Under the pieces are notes generated by a model. That model did no database searches. It saw only the letters and a list, made by a program, of their open reading frames with translations, and was not told the origin of the DNA. From a virus, in IMG/VR virus record IMGVR_UViG_3300048922_000430, positions 1 through 30,002 of that record: DNA of 30,002 nt; one strand, written 5' to 3'. This document shows, piece by piece, positions 14,968 to 23,386 of this stretch. Both the position numbers and the translations under genes were made by a program. Numbering within the stretch: position 1 is the stretch's first letter; each line of letters begins with the position of its first letter.

Positions 14968-15326
14968 TGAGCAGGGCGGCGGTTGCGGTACTGGTGGGGC
15001 TGGCGCTGGCATTTCTGGCGGGCTGGAAAGTGGCGACGTGGCACCGTGACAGCCTCGATCTGGCCGTGCAGAAAGCAGCCGCCGCTACCGGCAACGTGTT
15101 CCGGGGCATTGCCAGCGACTCCGCCCGAAGTCTTGAAGACAAGCTGGCGGCGCTTAAGGCCGATCAGCCTGATGAGATTCGCTATGAAATCGTTAAGCCG
15201 GTTTTTACTAACGTCTGTGTGTCTGATGAGTTTGTGCGGCTGTACAACGACGCCGCAGATCGCGCCGAACGTGTCCTATCAGGAAAACCTGAAAACAAAA
15301 TGCCCGGAGAAACTGCCACGCCTTAA
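14967..15326 (+). CDS. Inner-membrane spanin (Rz-like)
   Basis: This 119-residue protein has an N-terminal membrane anchor (about residues 5-19, VAVLVGLALAFLAGW) followed by a periplasmic, largely helical region, the layout of the i-spanin. With the lipoprotein encoded inside it, it would join the inner and outer membranes during lysis. ATG 14967 overlaps the endolysin stop (TGATG). The C-terminal 48 codons are shared in another frame with the outer spanin. The helical part is short compared with lambda Rz (153 residues). Confidence 0.82.
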   Translation: MSRAAVAVLVGLALAFLAGWKVATWHRDSLDLAVQKAAAATGNVFRGIASDSARSLEDKLAALKADQPDEIRYEIVKPVFTNVCVSDEFVRLYNDAADRAERVLSGKPENKMPGETATP

Positions 15327-15459
15327 CGGCGTAACCGGGGCATATATTGCCGGGGCATTACTGGATTACCAGAATTTATATACATCCTGTGCAGCGCGTC
15401 ATAACACGCTGGTCGATGATATTAATAAACGAGAGGCAATAGTAAATGGAAAAGATTGA
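15184..15459 (+). CDS. Outer-membrane spanin lipoprotein (Rz1-like), embedded
   Basis: A 91-residue protein starts at ATG 15184 inside the i-spanin gene, in the +1 frame, and extends 133 bases beyond it. It has a lipoprotein signal, MKSLSRFLLTSVCLMSLCGC, with the acylated cysteine in LCGC (about residue 20), followed by TTTPQIAPNVSYQ. This overlapping arrangement with a lipoprotein is the hallmark of Rz/Rz1 pairs and is often missed by gene finders. A longer frame from 14983 would lack a start and the signal sequence at its end. The cysteine at -2 is a slightly unusual lipobox. The stop overlaps the next gene. Confidence 0.85.
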   Translation: MKSLSRFLLTSVCLMSLCGCTTTPQIAPNVSYQENLKTKCPEKLPRLNGVTGAYIAGALLDYQNLYTSCAARHNTLVDDINKREAIVNGKD

Positions 15460-15703
15460 ATTAATGATTGGCGGCGTTGAGCTGGTATTTACGCCTAATA
15501 CCACGGCATACAATAAATTCATCAACGAAATGTCGATGGATAATAAAGTCGCCCCGGCGGTGAATTATCTGAACCGTATTGTCGCGACGGAAAGTAAAGA
15601 AGCGCTGGCGGATATTGTGAAACGTCCGGGCGCGGCGCTCCAGCTGGTTGGTAAAATTAATGAGATTTACGCACCTGAGCTGGAAATCGAAGTAAAAAAC
15701 TAA
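15446..15703 (+). CDS. Tail assembly chaperone, short form
   Basis: This 85-residue protein starts inside the end of the outer spanin gene and resembles the putative tail assembly chaperones encoded before tape measure genes (counterpart of P2 gpE). It contains IGGVELVFTPNTTAYNKFIN and ends EIEVKN. The final codons form a slippery sequence, so a fraction of ribosomes should make the longer fusion described separately. Chaperones of this kind bind the tape measure protein and recruit tube subunits; they are absent from virions. Confidence 0.85.
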   Translation: MEKIELMIGGVELVFTPNTTAYNKFINEMSMDNKVAPAVNYLNRIVATESKEALADIVKRPGAALQLVGKINEIYAPELEIEVKN

Positions 15704-15891
15704 CGCAGCGGGTTCAGGCGATTGAATCAAATGGACTCTCGCAATATTTAATTTTACGCCGCCATTATCTCCCCCACGGGGAGGACACTGTTGATGATAT
15801 TGCTGCCGCCATCTGGCTGGATAACCGCCACTGGGAATTTATGTCTGCGGCGGTGGGCAATGGCATCGGAAAAGCGTTTAAAGGCTCCTGA
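15446..15891 (+). CDS. Tail assembly chaperone, -1 frameshift fusion
   Basis: A -1 shift at A AAA AAC (15694-15700) bypasses the TAA at 15701-15703 and continues for 63 codons to TGA 15889-15891, which gives a 148-residue product. The extension begins LTQRVQAIESNGLSQYLILR and ends NGIGKAFKGS; it is a good match in style to the E' extension made in P2-like phages (for example the recurring LRRHYLPHGED). The extension has no start codon or ribosome site of its own, and its stop overlaps the tape measure start (TGATGA). Frameshifted gpG-gpGT-type chaperones at this position are conserved across tailed phages; here the event is inferred from sequence. Confidence 0.82.
15694..15700 (+). promoter_or_regulatory. 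Programmed -1 ribosomal frameshift site
   Basis: The heptamer A AAA AAC sits in the correct reading phase directly before the zero-frame stop, a classic X XXY YYZ slippery sequence. The open -1 frame that follows and the position before the tape measure gene support use of the site. P2 uses T TTT TTG at the same junction. Confidence 0.82.
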
Positions 15892-17897
15892 TGAATGAAC
15901 TGGATTTTGAATTAAGGCTCATCGACAGATTAACGCGCCCGCTAAGGCAGGCGCAGCGATCGGTAACGGCTTTTGCCGATAAGTCTAAGGATGCCTTTAA
16001 CCGCATCGGCATGGGCGCACTGGCGATGTGGGGCGTGGCGCAGACCATTAAGGGGGCGCTGAGTCCTGCTATTGAAATGTATGACGCGCTTCAGGAGGCA
16101 TCGGCGCGGGGCGTGGACGACAACGCGCTGAAAACCGTCAGCCGTGATGCCACGCTTTTCAGCATGAAATACGGTGCCAGCGCGGTGGAGTTTGTGAATT
16201 CCACGGCAGAAATTAACGGCGCGATTGCCGGGCTGACCTCAACGGAGCTGCCAAAGGTGACGAAAGTTGCCAACACGCTGGCCTTTGCGATGAAAGCCAC
16301 CTCCGCCGAAACCGCTGAATTTATGGGGCAGATGTTCGGTAATTTCCGCAGTGATGCCGAGCGCCTGGGCAAAGTGCAGTTCGCCGAGCAGCTGGCGGGC
16401 AAAATGGCCTTTATGCGCCAGCAGTTTGGCGTTGAGCTGGGCACGGTCAAAGACCTGATCGAAGGCGCGCGCGGCGTCGGGACAAACTTCAATATCGGCC
16501 TCGATGAGCAGCTGGCCGTGCTGGGGCAACTGAGCCGGACGCTGGGCACAGAGGCCAGCGGGGCGTATGAGAGCTTTATCACCGGGGCAGTGGACGGGGC
16601 GAAAAAGCTGGGGTTGTCGTTTGAGGATGCCAACGGCAATCTCCTGTCCATGCCCGCCATGCTGGAAAAATTACAGGGCAAATACGGCAAGAGCCTCGAA
16701 GGGAACCTCAAAGCACAGAAAGAGCTGGATGATGCCTTTGGTGACAGTTCGGCCGTGGTGAAACAGCTTTACGGCAACGTGGCGCTGATGCAGCGCAATA
16801 TCACCGAGCTGGGCGGATCGGACGGGCTGAAGCGTACCCAGGAGATGGCCGCGAAAATGGTGAAGCCGTGGGATCGCTTTATGGCCATCCTTACCGCGAT
16901 CCAGACCGTTATTGGCCTGACGCTGATCCCGGTTCTCTATCCGCTGCTTAACCGTCTGGCAGATATGGGTGCCACGTTCGCAAAATGGATGGAGATGTTT
17001 CCCAATATCGCGCGCGTGGTGGGGTATGCCGCACTGGCCGTTATGAGCCTGGCCGGTGCCGGGGCGCTCGCCAATATCGTTATGGGCGTGTCATTTTTTA
17101 TCATGAGCGGCCTGCGGGGCATTATGTCCGCCGTCATGGCGGTCACGAAAGTACATATCGCCGTCATGTGGCTTGTCCGGGGCGCAACGGCGGCTTACGC
17201 CGCCACACTCTCTGCGCTGCGTGGGGTGCTGCTGGCGGTTCGTATTGCGTCGGTGCTGACCGGTGCGGCCATCAACTTTATGAGCTGGCCGATCCTGCTG
17301 ATTATCGGTGCGATTGCCTTGCTGGCCATCGGTTGTTACATGCTGATTAAGCACTGGGACGACGTGAAAGCGGCAGTGATGAACACCACGGCATTTAAGC
17401 TGGTTGAGAAATATATTTCGTGGCTGGCCGAAGTCTTTACGGGCGCATGGGAATACATCAGCGAAGGATGGAATAAATTTACGGCCTTACTGTCAGGTTT
17501 TTCCCCGTTAGCGTCGCTGGGGAATATGGCCTCCGGCATTATGGGGTTGTTCGATAATATCTGGAACACGATTAAAGGCGGATTTCTTAAATCGTGGAAC
17601 TGGATAGTTGAAAAACTAAATAAAATTCCCGGTGTTGATATTTCGCTTGCGGCGGAAACGGCAATTAATGCTGTGCCGGTGAGTGCGCAGGAAATACCTG
17701 CGCCAACCGTGACGCAAAACACGTTATCCACCGGCGGGCGCTTAACCGGTATTGATAAAGGCGGCATCAGCAAAACCATTTCCGCTAATACCAGTACCGT
17801 GACAGACCGCAGCCAGAAAATCGGCACCCTGAATATTAATACCCAGCAGCCGCTGACGCCGGGACAGCTTGCGGAATGGCAGGAGCTTCATGCATGA
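15891..17897 (+). CDS. Tail tape measure protein
   Basis: This 668-residue protein sets tail length, is bound by the chaperone during assembly, and is ejected ahead of DNA (P2 gpT has 815 residues). The N-terminal half is the PhageMin_Tail region, including FMGQMFGNFRSDAERLGKVQ and a stretch on GARGVGTNFNIGLDEQLAVL typical of TIGR01760 tape measures. Hydrophobic segments lie near residues 340, 376-416 and 462-487 and probably help cross the host inner membrane. The C-terminus is polar and low complexity. ATG 15891 shares bases with the stop of the frameshifted chaperone. Confidence 0.94.
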   Translation: MNELDFELRLIDRLTRPLRQAQRSVTAFADKSKDAFNRIGMGALAMWGVAQTIKGALSPAIEMYDALQEASARGVDDNALKTVSRDATLFSMKYGASAVEFVNSTAEINGAIAGLTSTELPKVTKVANTLAFAMKATSAETAEFMGQMFGNFRSDAERLGKVQFAEQLAGKMAFMRQQFGVELGTVKDLIEGARGVGTNFNIGLDEQLAVLGQLSRTLGTEASGAYESFITGAVDGAKKLGLSFEDANGNLLSMPAMLEKLQGKYGKSLEGNLKAQKELDDAFGDSSAVVKQLYGNVALMQRNITELGGSDGLKRTQEMAAKMVKPWDRFMAILTAIQTVIGLTLIPVLYPLLNRLADMGATFAKWMEMFPNIARVVGYAALAVMSLAGAGALANIVMGVSFFIMSGLRGIMSAVMAVTKVHIAVMWLVRGATAAYAATLSALRGVLLAVRIASVLTGAAINFMSWPILLIIGAIALLAIGCYMLIKHWDDVKAAVMNTTAFKLVEKYISWLAEVFTGAWEYISEGWNKFTALLSGFSPLASLGNMASGIMGLFDNIWNTIKGGFLKSWNWIVEKLNKIPGVDISLAAETAINAVPVSAQEIPAPTVTQNTLSTGGRLTGIDKGGISKTISANTSTVTDRSQKIGTLNINTQQPLTPGQLAEWQELHA

Positions 17898-18223
17898 GTG
17901 ACCTTTTATATATTGATTTACTGATTAATGGCCGGGACTTTGTTTTAAATCCGGGGAATGAGCCGACACTCTGCAATAACAGTAAAAGCATCGGGCAGGA
18001 CATTGTTCACGCCATTTTAGAAAGCGGTCTGGCAACTGAGCTTATCGCCGAGCGCAGCCCGACCCTGCGCGGCGACATTCTTACGCGTCTGGAGCTGCTG
18101 ATCGAAAGTGATGAGCGTATAGAGCCGGGAACGGTGGTCATCACAGAGGAAAACCTTAAGCGCCTCTGGATCACGGCGGGCACGTGGGAGTTCGGGGCAA
18201 TTTCTACCAGGGTGGAGCTATGA
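17894..18223 (+). CDS. DUF2590 tail/baseplate protein
   Basis: This 109-residue protein belongs to the DUF2590 family of HP1/K139-like phages. It contains LLINGRDFVLNPGNEPTLCN, SIGQDIVHAILESGLATELI and ITRL-like helical segments ending DERIEPGTVVI. That order recalls gp25/gpW-like baseplate wedge proteins, which P2 encodes just before J, and a wedge role is inferred from this and from position. ATG 17894 overlaps the tape measure stop and has AGGAG at 17881-17885. An upstream in-frame start at 17876 is less likely. Confidence 0.8.
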   Translation: MSDLLYIDLLINGRDFVLNPGNEPTLCNNSKSIGQDIVHAILESGLATELIAERSPTLRGDILTRLELLIESDERIEPGTVVITEENLKRLWITAGTWEFGAISTRVEL

Positions 18224-19404
18224 CAAATAAGCCGCAGGTTGATTTTGAAGAGGTGGTGAAGCAGTCCGGCATGCCGGTGACGGCTGAAGCGCTGCGCACC
18301 CGCTTTAACCATATCGTCGCCGACGAGGGCATCATCACCAATACCTCGCGTATGTCCCCGTTCTGGCGGTTAATCACCGCCATTGTGACCACGCCGGTGC
18401 TGTGGCTTAAGGATGTGCTGGTGAATACGGTGCTGGCCAGCATGTTTGTGGCCACCGCATCAGGGGAAATGCTGCGGCTGCTCGCCTGGGCGGTGAATGT
18501 CACGCCAAAGCCCGCCAGCGCTGCGCTGGGGATGATCCGCTTTTATAAAACGGATGCCACGGCGGTGGTCACGGTGAAGGCGGGAACGCTTATCCAGACC
18601 GAGCGCATTAACGGCGTGATTTACGTGCTGGCCACGCTGGACGATTTCACTATCACGGCCGACATGCCCGCTGCGCTTATCCCGGTAAAAGCCAGTGCGG
18701 AGGGCGGTGCGTATAACCTTGCGCCGGGTTATTACCGCATTCTGCCGGTGGCCGTGGACGGTATCAGCCACGCGGTCAACGAAGAGGACTGGCTGACGAC
18801 GCCTGGCGCGGATGAAGAGAGCGATGATGAGCTGCGCGAGCGCTGCCGCAACCAGTTCAATCTGGTCGGTAATTATCACACTGACGCCGTGTACCGGTCG
18901 ATGATTGCAGGCGTGGCCGGGCTGAGCATAGACCGCGTGTTTTTTAAGCATGACGCGCCACGTGGGCCAGGCACGGCGAATGCCTATCTTCTGCTTGATA
19001 CCGGCGTGGCATCCGATCCGTTTGTGGCAACCGTCAACGACTACATCACCACGCAGGGGCATCACGGCCATGGCGATGATATGCAGTGCTTTCCCATGCC
19101 GGAAACGCGGCATGCGCTGACCGTCACGGTGTATGTGCGAAACCTTGCCAGCGTCAGTGAGGATGCGCGCAGCAGCCTGAAAACCGGTGTGGAAAACATG
19201 ATCCGCTGCGCCTTTCGTGAAAACGCCGATTTCACCGTCGAAAAAACATGGCCGTATGCGCGTTTCAGTTTCTCCCGACTGGGGCAGGAAATCCACCAGG
19301 CCTTTCCGCTGGCCGATTCGGTGGCCTTTTCACTCCCGGATATTGTCAGTGAGCTGAGCGTGCCGCGCCTGCAATCGTTAACCGTGAGTGTCACTAATGC
19401 CTGA
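18220..19404 (+). CDS. J: Baseplate assembly protein J (gp47 family)
   Basis: This 394-residue protein is a wedge component of the baseplate (Baseplate_J family; P2 gpJ is 302 residues). It contains SGEMLRLLAWAVNVTPKPAS, the beta-rich GTLIQTERINGVIYVLATLD, and the strongly conserved NLAPGYY with GADEESDDELRERCRNQF, the usual family signature. It is longer than in P2 but typical for the HP1-like subgroup. ATG 18220 overlaps the DUF2590 stop (ATGA), preceded by GGTGGAG; earlier starts in this frame are within the previous gene. Confidence 0.93.
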   Translation: MTNKPQVDFEEVVKQSGMPVTAEALRTRFNHIVADEGIITNTSRMSPFWRLITAIVTTPVLWLKDVLVNTVLASMFVATASGEMLRLLAWAVNVTPKPASAALGMIRFYKTDATAVVTVKAGTLIQTERINGVIYVLATLDDFTITADMPAALIPVKASAEGGAYNLAPGYYRILPVAVDGISHAVNEEDWLTTPGADEESDDELRERCRNQFNLVGNYHTDAVYRSMIAGVAGLSIDRVFFKHDAPRGPGTANAYLLLDTGVASDPFVATVNDYITTQGHHGHGDDMQCFPMPETRHALTVTVYVRNLASVSEDARSSLKTGVENMIRCAFRENADFTVEKTWPYARFSFSRLGQEIHQAFPLADSVAFSLPDIVSELSVPRLQSLTVSVTNA

Positions 19405-19984
19405 GTTTATGAAAAAGCTGGCGGCGCTCGCGCTGCCGTTCTGGATGGATAACGGTGAGCCGCAGAAGCTGCTGCGCGCCGCGCGCACATTCTGGCAGGC
19501 CGTTTATGGCTGGGTGACGTGGCCGGTGAGTCAGTTCGATCCGCTCACCTGCGCTGAGCCGCTGCTTAACCTGATTGCCTATGACCGGGACATTTCCCGC
19601 TTCGATGGGGAGCCGCTGGCGCTGTTCCGTAAGCGGGTGGCCTATGCCTTTATCAATGCGGCGGATGCCGGTTCCGTTGAAGGGTTTATAAGAATCTTTC
19701 AGCGACTGGGGATCGGGCTTGTTGAAGTGCTTGAACGGCAGCCAGGGATTGACTGGGACATTATCACGCTACGTCTCACCGATGGCCAGATAGCCAGTAA
19801 CACGCAGTTGCTTGTGCAGATAATCCAGCAGTACGGCAGAACCTGCCGCCGTTATCAGTTTGAAGTCATCACCTCCGAAAAGCTGGCCATCCGGGCGGGC
19901 TGGGATCAGGGGGAATACATTTGTTATCCGGCCAGCCTGGCCGGTTCGGTCAGCGGCGGCGCGACGTTCAGCGCCAGCCTGTAA
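19397..19984 (+). CDS. I: Tail protein I (baseplate wedge)
   Basis: This 195-residue protein follows J as gpI does in P2 (176 residues). It contains LAYDRD-like LLNLIAYDRDISRFDGEPLA, which is the conserved core of the Tail_P2_I group, then FRKRVAYAFINAADAGSVEG. It completes the wedge to which fibres attach. ATG 19397 overlaps the end of J by eight bases; GTG 19388 in the same frame is an alternative that adds three residues. The C-terminus is glycine- and serine-rich. Confidence 0.82.
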   Translation: MPEFMKKLAALALPFWMDNGEPQKLLRAARTFWQAVYGWVTWPVSQFDPLTCAEPLLNLIAYDRDISRFDGEPLALFRKRVAYAFINAADAGSVEGFIRIFQRLGIGLVEVLERQPGIDWDIITLRLTDGQIASNTQLLVQIIQQYGRTCRRYQFEVITSEKLAIRAGWDQGEYICYPASLAGSVSGGATFSASL

Positions 19985-19996
19985 GGAGCAGTAAAA

Positions 19997-22252
19997 ATGT
20001 CACAGACAGCTATCACTACGGCATTCGAGCAATGGAAAGCCAGGCAGACCATCAGCAGTGAGCCTGTTGTGCTGGATGAATTCGTTTTCGCGAACGTACC
20101 CGGCCTTGATCCCTCGTTGCCTGTAGACCGTGCGGAGACGCTGCCGCCCGCATCGCAGATTGTTCACCGCCAGGCCGTGTCGCGCACCGGTGTGGTCAGT
20201 GCTAATGCCGTGGCCTTTTCAGTGGTGCTGGGCGCTGATGTGGGTAATTTCACCTTCAACTGGATCGGGCTTGTTAATAAAGCCAGTGGCATCCTTGCCA
20301 TGGTGGTGCATGCCCCGGCGCAGCAGAAGCTGAAAACGGCCGCAGGGCAGCAGGGTAATGTGCTGACCCGCTCGTTTCTGATGGAGTTCACCGGCGCGCA
20401 GGCTGAAACCGGTATTAACACGCCTGCTGAAACATGGCAGATCGACTTTACCGCCCGCATGGCCGGGATGGATGAGCGCCAGCGCCTGGAAAACATTGAT
20501 ATCTACGGCATGGCGGCATTCTTTGGTGACGGCTTTATGGTCGGACGAACCGGCACACAATACTTTGTTACCCAGGGCGCGGGATACGTGGCCGGGCTGC
20601 GCACGCAACTGGCGGCTAATCAGAACATTGCTCTTACTGCCAAGCCCGTTAACGTCTGGCTGGATGTGTGCTGGACGGGAACCCTGACCAGTGCCTGGAC
20701 GGTGCAAAGCAACATTACGGTGGCCGCAAACCTCGCGGATTACGTGCAGGACGGAGTGCAGCATTATGTCTTCGCGCTGGCGAATATTGATGCGGCCGGA
20801 AACATTACCGACCTGCGCCCGAAGGGAACCGTGAGCGCGCGCGACGCTGATAATGCCTTACGGCTGCATGAGCAATCCCGCAATCATCCCGATGCGACGC
20901 TGACGGAGAAAGGTTTTGTCATGCTCTCCGGCGCCACAAACAGTACCAGTCAGGCAATGGCGGCGACGCCCGCCGCGGTGAAAGTGGCGTTTGATAACGC
21001 CGAAGCCAGCCTGAAAAAAAGCCAGAACGGGGCAGATATTCCCGATAAACGGCAATTTGCCCGCACTATAGCGGCTGCTTATGCGTCTTCCGGTGCTGTG
21101 GATATTGGTGGAGACAGTAACAGCTGGACGACAAACGAATTTATCGCATGGCTTGAGGCACAGGGTGCTTTTAGCCATCCATACTGGATGTGCCGGGGAT
21201 CGTGGAACTACGCCACCAACAAAATCATCACCGATACAAACTGTGGCGATATCCAGTTAGCGGGCGCGGTCGTTGAGGTCATGGGCAGTCGGTATGCGAT
21301 GACTATCCGTGTCACAACGCCGACAACGGCTACCGGGGCACGCGCCATCACGAAAGCTGAGTTTATCTACATTAATAACCAGGACACGTTTAATCCGGCT
21401 TTTAATTATTCTCCGGGCTGGCGACGCAGTTTTAATACGGCACGTCCGCCTGCGCCCTCAGAGGTCGGTGCTGTTGCGAAAAGTGGCGACACGATGACAG
21501 GGCGGCTGAACATTTTTGCTGACAATGATGCTTTATCCATCACCACCCCTTCACCAGGCGCGGCCAGCTATATAGTTTCCCGCGATTCGTCTTCCTCAAA
21601 TCAGTGGTATATCGGGAAAGGCGAGGCCGGATCAAATGATGCGTCCTTTATCAATTACAAAGGCGGAAATAACGGCCTGGTACTGAGAGCCAGTGGCAGG
21701 GTTGAGTTGTTAACCAGAAACAGCCAGCCCCTCACCGTTAACGCTGAAATCGTTTCGACAAACCCTGATGCCCTGCGCATGGCATATGGGGAATACGGTG
21801 CATTCTGGCGGCAGGATAATGCGAATACCTATTTGCTGCTGACTAACAAGGGCGATCCGTACGGTAATTACAACTCCCTGCGGCCTTTAACGATCAACAA
21901 CGCCACCGGCAACATCTACATAGATCGCCTTTCGTTAAACGACTACAGCAACTTTGACGCCCGATACGCATTTAAAAATACAGCAAGTCTCAGTGCAAAT
22001 GGCTGGTTTAAGGATGCAGCAACAGGACTGATCACCCAGTGGGGCAGGGTCAGCAGCGGCGCGATAGGTTATCTCGGGGTGGCGTTCCCGATCGCGTTTC
22101 CGAATGCCTGTGTGGGAATTTCGTGCACCGCAGACCGTACCGGCATGAGTGCAGGGGATGGCAACTGGTCATCAGTCCGTAATGTAAGCAGAACGGGCTT
22201 TGAAGCGGGCTCTGACCTGAACGGCTCATACTGGATTGCGAAGGGGTTTTAA
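19997..22252 (+). CDS. H: Tail fibre protein (receptor binding)
   Basis: This 751-residue protein is a side tail fibre. Residues 1-160 match the Phage_tail_fib (DUF3751) N-terminal domain that attaches to the baseplate. Near residue 295-335 the fibre repeat SRNHPDATLTEKGFVMLSGA occurs. The tip has DAATGLITQWGRV and ends in FPIAFPNACVGISCT and SYWIAKGF, the gp53-like receptor-binding domain common in enterobacterial phages. The ribosome site AGGAG precedes ATG 19997. The middle and distal region (about 21060-22000) is less GC-rich than the flanks, which is usual for exchanged fibre tips. The host receptor cannot be told from the sequence. Confidence 0.92.
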   Translation: MSQTAITTAFEQWKARQTISSEPVVLDEFVFANVPGLDPSLPVDRAETLPPASQIVHRQAVSRTGVVSANAVAFSVVLGADVGNFTFNWIGLVNKASGILAMVVHAPAQQKLKTAAGQQGNVLTRSFLMEFTGAQAETGINTPAETWQIDFTARMAGMDERQRLENIDIYGMAAFFGDGFMVGRTGTQYFVTQGAGYVAGLRTQLAANQNIALTAKPVNVWLDVCWTGTLTSAWTVQSNITVAANLADYVQDGVQHYVFALANIDAAGNITDLRPKGTVSARDADNALRLHEQSRNHPDATLTEKGFVMLSGATNSTSQAMAATPAAVKVAFDNAEASLKKSQNGADIPDKRQFARTIAAAYASSGAVDIGGDSNSWTTNEFIAWLEAQGAFSHPYWMCRGSWNYATNKIITDTNCGDIQLAGAVVEVMGSRYAMTIRVTTPTTATGARAITKAEFIYINNQDTFNPAFNYSPGWRRSFNTARPPAPSEVGAVAKSGDTMTGRLNIFADNDALSITTPSPGAASYIVSRDSSSSNQWYIGKGEAGSNDASFINYKGGNNGLVLRASGRVELLTRNSQPLTVNAEIVSTNPDALRMAYGEYGAFWRQDNANTYLLLTNKGDPYGNYNSLRPLTINNATGNIYIDRLSLNDYSNFDARYAFKNTASLSANGWFKDAATGLITQWGRVSSGAIGYLGVAFPIAFPNACVGISCTADRTGMSAGDGNWSSVRNVSRTGFEAGSDLNGSYWIAKGF

Positions 22253-22254
22253 CG

Positions 22255-22677
22255 ATGTATTACTACAGTGCTAAACATAACACCTTTATTCCTCAGGCTC
22301 TGAAACAGGATTATATCGATGCGGGGACATTCTTTGAGGATGCCAGGGAAGTTGCCGATCACGTCTGGGAAGAGTTCGCCGGGAGCGCACCGCCGGAAGG
22401 CAAAATGCGAATGGCCGGGAAAAAAGGCCTCCCGGTCTGGGCAGACATTCCGTCGCCGGGAAAAGATGACCTGATCCAGCTGGCGACAGAGAAAAAGCAG
22501 AAACTCATCAGCAGCGTCAATGCCGCCATCGCCCCGCTACTTGATGCGGTGGAGCTGGGGATCGCGACAGAGGACGAAAGCGAATCACTCCAGGCGCTCA
22601 AAACCTATCGTGTGTTACTGAACCGCGTGGACGTGACCGCACCGGTCTGGCCGGAGGTACCTGCGGATGTGGCGTAA
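22255..22677 (+). CDS. Tail fibre assembly chaperone (Tfa)
   Basis: This 140-residue protein follows the fibre gene by two bases and belongs to the caudovirus Tfa family (lambda Tfa, P2 gpG type). It contains MYYYSAKHNTFIPQAL and WADIPSPGKDDLIQLATEKK, and ends in TYRVLLNRVDVTAPVWPEVP, the usual C-terminal signature. It helps fold and trimerise the fibre and normally varies together with the fibre tip. No fibre-gene inversion sites were noticed. Confidence 0.92.
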   Translation: MYYYSAKHNTFIPQALKQDYIDAGTFFEDAREVADHVWEEFAGSAPPEGKMRMAGKKGLPVWADIPSPGKDDLIQLATEKKQKLISSVNAAIAPLLDAVELGIATEDESESLQALKTYRVLLNRVDVTAPVWPEVPADVA

Positions 22678-23386
22678 AGCAACGCTGGCTTTTCCCGGGC
22701 AGTTTCCGGCGCTGAGCTGTTCCGTTGTGGCCGCGCACCCGTGGGTGTTCGGGCTGGGGCAGCAGACGGAGAACGGGGCGTATCTGAGCCCGGCCAATGC
22801 TGTTTCGTGGCTGGCGGAAAAATTATCCGGTGTGAGCGGCGAAACGGAGGTGGTGATCATGATGGCCACCGGCGCGACGCATGATGAATTTATGGCAGGC
22901 CTCGATCCACTGACGGCGGTTTTTCCCGCCCCGGCGTTCACACAGGTCAGTCGCCTTGCGCGTTCGGCGGCGGAGCTGGCCACGGTAAAAATGCAGAAGC
23001 CCGCGAGGGCGATGAACGGTCTGCCCGCTGCCCTGCCGCTGTCCGTTCCCACGGCCAGAACCGTCAGCAGCGCGGGCGCGATTGCGCAGGCGGGTGCGGC
23101 GGGCGGTCTGAATATGACAGCGCTCAAGGCTGCGCTCACCGGCTTCAGCGCCCGGCGCGCCGGTATGCTGGCCGATATTGCGACCAGCGCGGGCGGGGTG
23201 GCCGGGAAAAGCGCACGGGCGTGGGTATTTACCGCCCGCGGCAACGCGGCGGAAATCGTGCGCCAGCTGGCTGACGGAATTCCGGCGCTTTCATCCGTAT
23301 ACACCGTCGCGCTGATGCTCGCCGGTGCTGATTTGAGCAGTATCAGGAAGATGATCCATGACGACGACAACCACACTGGCGCTTAA
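22667..23386 (+). CDS. Phage tail protein of unknown function
   Basis: This 239-residue protein starts at ATG 22667 inside the Tfa gene, with GGAGG about ten bases upstream. It begins MWRKATLAFPGQFPALSCSV and contains TEVVIMMATGATHDEFMAGL, an alanine-rich middle, and a C-terminal WVFTARGNAAEIVRQLADGI. I recognise it only as a conserved gene of HP1/K139-like tail regions, with no known reaction. The first third may be a small alpha/beta domain and the rest is helical. Its overlaps with both neighbours suggest co-assembly with baseplate proteins. Confidence 0.75.
   Translation: MWRKATLAFPGQFPALSCSVVAAHPWVFGLGQQTENGAYLSPANAVSWLAEKLSGVSGETEVVIMMATGATHDEFMAGLDPLTAVFPAPAFTQVSRLARSAAELATVKMQKPARAMNGLPAALPLSVPTARTVSSAGAIAQAGAAGGLNMTALKAALTGFSARRAGMLADIATSAGGVAGKSARAWVFTARGNAAEIVRQLADGIPALSSVYTVALMLAGADLSSIRKMIHDDDNHTGA

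Noticed and set aside
14983-15183. Longer outer spanin reading (158 residues)
   Set aside because: The N-terminal extension is a tryptophan- and arginine-rich shadow of the i-spanin frame; the lipoprotein signal begins at ATG 15184.
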